From the NCBI GenBank assembly GCA_012514865.1, contig JAAYZO010000005.1:1-7378 (forward strand): 7,378 nt of DNA, in the 5' to 3' direction. The notes beneath the pieces were generated by a model, which worked only from the letters and a program-made list of their open reading frames with translations, had not been told where the DNA came from and ran no database searches. Each line of letters opens with the position of its first letter. The first letter of the stretch is position 1. Shown piece by piece: positions 5,618-7,378 of the stretch. Source of the stretch: Lentisphaerota bacterium (GTDB lineage Bacteria; Verrucomicrobiota; Lentisphaeria; Oligosphaerales; JAFGRS01). A program made the position numbers and the translations under genes.

Positions 5618-5658
5618 CGCGCCGCCAGGCGCGGCGTCACGGGGTCAGGCCGACCCCG
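5618..5658. other. two further short hairpins in the gene-free stretch
   Basis: CGCGCC (5618-5623) pairs with GGCGCG (5628-5633) around loop GCCA; its centre GCCGCCAGGC (5621-5630) also occurs inside the terminator at 5418-5427. Seven bases on, CGGGGTC (5640-5646) pairs with GACCCCG (5652-5658) around AGGCC, followed loosely by TTTCT at 5666-5670. The 10-bp palindrome CACCGCGGTG lies just upstream at 5596-5605. I cannot assign a function to any of these. Confidence 0.4.
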
Positions 5659-5670
5659 ACAAGGCTTTCT

Positions 5671-5754
5671 CCAAACTCCCATGGGAACGATCGCAACCGC
5701 CTGTCAGCAGATCATCTGCGGGCAGCGCCGCGCCCTGAGACCAAAGTCCCATGG
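5671..5754. repeat. imperfect direct repeat pair, 70 bp apart
   Basis: CCAAACTCCCATGG (5671-5684) and CCAAAGTCCCATGG (5741-5754) differ at one of 14 positions and start exactly 70 bases apart; each is followed within a few bases by AACGAT. Both contain the palindrome CCATGG. Between them lies a small GCAGA/TCTGC hairpin (5707-5719). They could be protein-binding half sites or remnants of a duplication. No coding frame explains the spacing, since 70 is not a multiple of three. Confidence 0.5.
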
Positions 5755-5809
5755 TGTCAACGATACCGTCATGGTATGCTTATTGACGTTGGCGATCCGT
5801 GTTTGACAA

Positions 5810-5930
5810 GACAGCGTATGCGTCCGGTCCTTGAACGCACGAGGCCAGTGTTCCCACGGGGGTGGAGGAGACTGGCTTCTGAAGGTGTCCTGCACAGGGC
5901 GGGGAAAGCGGTCCGGACGCATGCGCTGTC
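5810..5930. ncRNA. candidate structured RNA closed by a 21-bp helix
   Basis: Bases 5810-5830 pair with 5910-5930 over 21 positions: 19 Watson-Crick pairs, one G-T wobble (5817/5923) and one T-T mismatch (5828/5912). Inside, GAGGCCAGT (5841-5849) pairs with ACTGGCTTC (5871-5879) with one wobble, capped by CCAC/GTGG around GGGG (5854-5865). A small TCCT/AGGG hairpin (5888-5899) completes a three-way-junction-like fold of 121 bases. An extended -10 (TGGTATGCT, 5772-5780) lies upstream on the plus strand, but the promoter evidence is weak. I did not find the conserved SRP RNA tetraloop region or a tRNA-like end. A rod with an internal bubble recalls 6S RNA, but it is short for that. The strand is not settled, and DNA-level palindromes are an alternative. 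Confidence 0.4.
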
Positions 5931-5953
5931 GCCATTTAACGCGTCCGGACCGC
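5908..5953 (-). terminator. terminator-like 13-bp stem after the minus-strand oxidoreductase
   Basis: GCGGTCCGGACGC (5908-5920) and GCGTCCGGACCGC (5941-5953) form a perfect 13-bp inverted repeat with a 20-base loop. Read on the minus strand it starts 14 bases beyond the stop codon of the oxidoreductase and is followed by TTTCCCC, a short T-run. This fits an intrinsic terminator for that gene. The left arm is shared with the 21-bp helix at 5810-5930, so the two structures exclude each other. Confidence 0.5.
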
Positions 5954-5967
5954 CGGCGGTGCCGTCC

Positions 5968-7023
5968 TCAGGCGATGTCTTTGAGGGCGAGCTTCGCCTT
6001 CTTGAGCACCTCGCTGCAGAGGATGCGTGTGCCCTTCTGGTGGGCGCTCTGGAGCATCGCCTCGGTGAGGAGGGCGACGCGCACGCCGAAGAGGAAGGGC
6101 ACGCGGTTCTGGCGGCAGCGTCCGCGGATGAGTTTGACGAAGTTATCGCAGGGGCTGATGGGGTAGCCCTTGGGCAGGCTGCAGGGGACCTCCTGGATAT
6201 CGCCGCCGTGGGGCCGCATGAGGACCTTGTTGCCGTAGAACATCAGGTCGCCCTTGGTGCCGCGGATGCGCACGTCATCCTGGAAGCCGCCGAGGATATC
6301 GCCGACGATGATCATGCGGCCGTGGGCGCCATTGGACAGCTCGATGTGGTGCATGCTGTCGATCTCGACCTGGCGCGGGCCGTCGTGGTGCCAGCAGTCG
6401 GCGAAGCCCTCGGCGCTCTTCGGCAGCAGGTCGGTCATCCAGAGCAGGATATCCTGGTAGTGGCTGCCGGAGTCGTTGAGCTGTCCGCCGCCGGAGAGGG
6501 CCGGGTCGCTGCGCCACTCGCGTCCGGCCCAGTCCTGGGCCATGTAGACGTAGAAGTTGGTGACCTCGCCGATGGCGCCCTTGAGGATGAGTTCGCGGGC
6601 TTTGACGAACTTCGGCTCGTAGTGGCGCTGGTAGTGGACGATGCCGACCTTGCCGGTGCTCTCGAGCAGGCGGGTGATCTCGACCGCCTTGGCGGTGCCG
6701 CAGACCATCGGCTTCTCGATCAGGACGTGCTTCTTCTGTTGCAGGGCGTACTTGACGTGATCGTAGTGCAGGAGGTGCGGCGTGAAGATGCCGACGGCAT
6801 CGACGCCGGCCTCGTCGATCATGCGGCGGTAGTCCTCCGGTCCGGTGTAGCGCGTGACGCCGTAGCCCAGGCGTTTCTCGAGGTTGTCGAGGCGGTCGGG
6901 GTTGATGTCGACCGCGGCGACGACCTGGACGCCCATGGCGTGCTTGGCCAGTTGCATGATGCGGTCCGTGCCGGCTCCGCCGCAACCGATTGCACCGAAC
7001 CGAATGGGAGCCTTCGTTGCCAT
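5968..7023 (-). CDS. Gfo/Idh/MocA family oxidoreductase
   Basis: 351 residues, typical for the family. The N-terminal Rossmann domain binds NAD(P): FGAIGCGGAGTDRI (9-22) is the dinucleotide loop, with the acidic VDIN at strand 2 (38-41). The catalytic EKP is intact at 103-105. The C-terminal domain carries GGGQLNDSGSHYQDILLWM (178-196), matching the family's GGGxLxDxGxHxxD signature with D184 and H188. These enzymes usually oxidise or reduce a sugar, inositol or sugar-derivative hydroxyl; the substrate cannot be read from sequence. No signal peptide or twin-arginine motif is visible, so it is probably cytoplasmic. ATG at 7023 is chosen over the longer frame (to 7074) because AAAGGA lies about six bases upstream and the conserved fold begins directly. 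It converges on the small basic gene, with a terminator-like stem at its 3' end. Confidence 0.92.
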   Translation of the reverse strand: MATKAPIRFGAIGCGGAGTDRIMQLAKHAMGVQVVAAVDINPDRLDNLEKRLGYGVTRYTGPEDYRRMIDEAGVDAVGIFTPHLLHYDHVKYALQQKKHVLIEKPMVCGTAKAVEITRLLESTGKVGIVHYQRHYEPKFVKARELILKGAIGEVTNFYVYMAQDWAGREWRSDPALSGGGQLNDSGSHYQDILLWMTDLLPKSAEGFADCWHHDGPRQVEIDSMHHIELSNGAHGRMIIVGDILGGFQDDVRIRGTKGDLMFYGNKVLMRPHGGDIQEVPCSLPKGYPISPCDNFVKLIRGRCRQNRVPFLFGVRVALLTEAMLQSAHQKGTRILCSEVLKKAKLALKDIA

Positions 7024-7178
7024 GCCGCTTCCTTTCTCTTCCTGACTTCCGTCGGGGGCAGTCCACGCCTCCACGCGCGGGTTGATCGGGCACCGCGAGG
7101 CCCCTGTCGGCGCCTACGGTAAAGCGTCAAAGCACCGCCGTCCAGACGGTGGAACCCCCGCGGGCACCGCGCAGTAGC

Positions 7179-7206
7179 CCCGAGGCCCGAGGCCGGAGGC
7201 CCGTCC
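7179..7206. repeat. short 7-bp tandem repeat
   Basis: Four 7-bp units in register from 7179: CCCGAGG, CCCGAGG, CCGGAGG and CCCGTCC, with increasing decay. The unit length matches the larger array at 7257-7372, suggesting a common origin or mechanism. Confidence 0.6.
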
Positions 7207-7211
7207 GTACT

Positions 7212-7242
7212 ACTATCCGTCGGAAACTGGCTTTGCTGGCAA
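7212..7242 (-). promoter_or_regulatory. possible promoter of the minus-strand oxidoreductase
   Basis: On the minus strand, TTGCCA (7242-7237, five of six to TTGACA) is followed after 19 bases by GATAGT (7217-7212). This lies in a less GC-rich patch between two 7-bp repeat blocks. The spacer is longer than the optimal 17, and the start codon is about 190 bases downstream, so the call is tentative. The rest of 7024-7178 holds no gene and no clear signal apart from the ribosome-binding site next to the ATG. Confidence 0.25.
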
Positions 7243-7256
7243 GTTTTCGACTGCGG

Positions 7257-7372
7257 ACGCCCGACGCCCGAGACCCGACTCCCGGTAGAGCCAACCCCCG
7301 ACCCTCGACCCTCGGAAAGGTGAACGCCCAACGCTGAACGCCCAACGTCCAACGCCCAACGCCGGACGCCAG
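7257..7372. repeat. degenerate 7-bp tandem repeat array at the window edge
   Basis: 7-bp units stay in phase over long runs: ACGCCCG, ACGCCCG, AGACCCG and ACTCCCG (7257-7284); ACCCTCG twice (7301-7314); then seven units from 7324 to 7372 (ACGCCCA, ACGCTGA, ACGCCCA, ACGTCCA, ACGCCCA, ACGCCGG, ACGCCAG). The consensus is about ACGCCCA/G. CCCCCC follows, and the array probably continues beyond the window. A 7-base period breaks any reading frame every unit, which argues against coding. Confidence 0.85.
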
Positions 7373-7378
7373 CCCCCC

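Noticed and set aside
5803..5808. TTGACA as a -35 box for the candidate RNA
   Set aside because: No -10-like hexamer lies 16-18 bases downstream, and it sits next to the first base of the long helix.
5810..5930. SRP RNA or tmRNA gene
   Set aside because: No GGAAG-type SRP tetraloop region, and no tRNA-like acceptor end or tag reading frame.
5776..7122. 448-residue plus-strand open frame
   Set aside because: It is antisense to the canonical oxidoreductase and crosses the inverted repeats at 5810-5953; the composition is that of an antisense shadow.

Overview
The window reads as a GC-rich bacterial chromosome segment made of housekeeping genes flanked by two sugar-type oxidoreductase genes. 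I suspect a member of the PVC superphylum or a neighbouring lineage (Planctomycetes, Lentisphaerae, Kiritimatiellota, Verrucomicrobia). The hints are the compact ribBA-ribH-nusB-ftsY operon, an FtsY reduced to its NG core, abundant Gfo/Idh/MocA-type enzymes, a tiny very basic orphan protein, and intergenic DNA full of 7-9 bp degenerate tandem repeats and palindromes. This placement is inference; no rRNA or strict lineage marker is present.

Layout, left to right. 1-186: a 9-bp tandem array (11-82) and two strong hairpins. 187-1257 (-): a Gfo/Idh/MocA-fold protein that resembles GH109 NAD-dependent glycosidases and has EVP where the dehydrogenases have the catalytic EKP. 1258-1686: a divergent promoter region with TATAGT boxes on both strands and a long hairpin-rich leader in front of ribBA. 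1687-4844 (+): ribBA, ribH, nusB and ftsY, the last three coupled by stop/start overlaps at their two junctions. 4845-5144: no gene; a duplicated palindromic element and a good sigma70-like promoter. 5145-5351 (+): a 68-residue, extremely basic orphan protein. 5352-5967: 616 bp with no convincing gene but dense RNA-like structure, including a hairpin with a T-run, three back-to-back helices of which two have mutually complementary hexaloops, and a three-arm inverted repeat that can form two mutually exclusive long helices. 5968-7023 (-): a canonical Gfo/Idh/MocA oxidoreductase with an intact EKP motif. 7024-7378: upstream region with 7-bp degenerate tandem repeats running to the window edge.

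The central operon combines riboflavin synthesis (RibBA makes both precursors and RibH joins the two branches), rRNA transcription antitermination (NusB) and membrane targeting of ribosomes (FtsY): a growth-linked housekeeping unit. The two flanking oxidoreductases are transcribed away from it and probably act on sugars or glycans. The parts that known genes do not explain are the structured intergenic stretches at 5471-5569 and 5810-5953, the small basic protein with its own promoter, and the short palindromic and tandem repeats.
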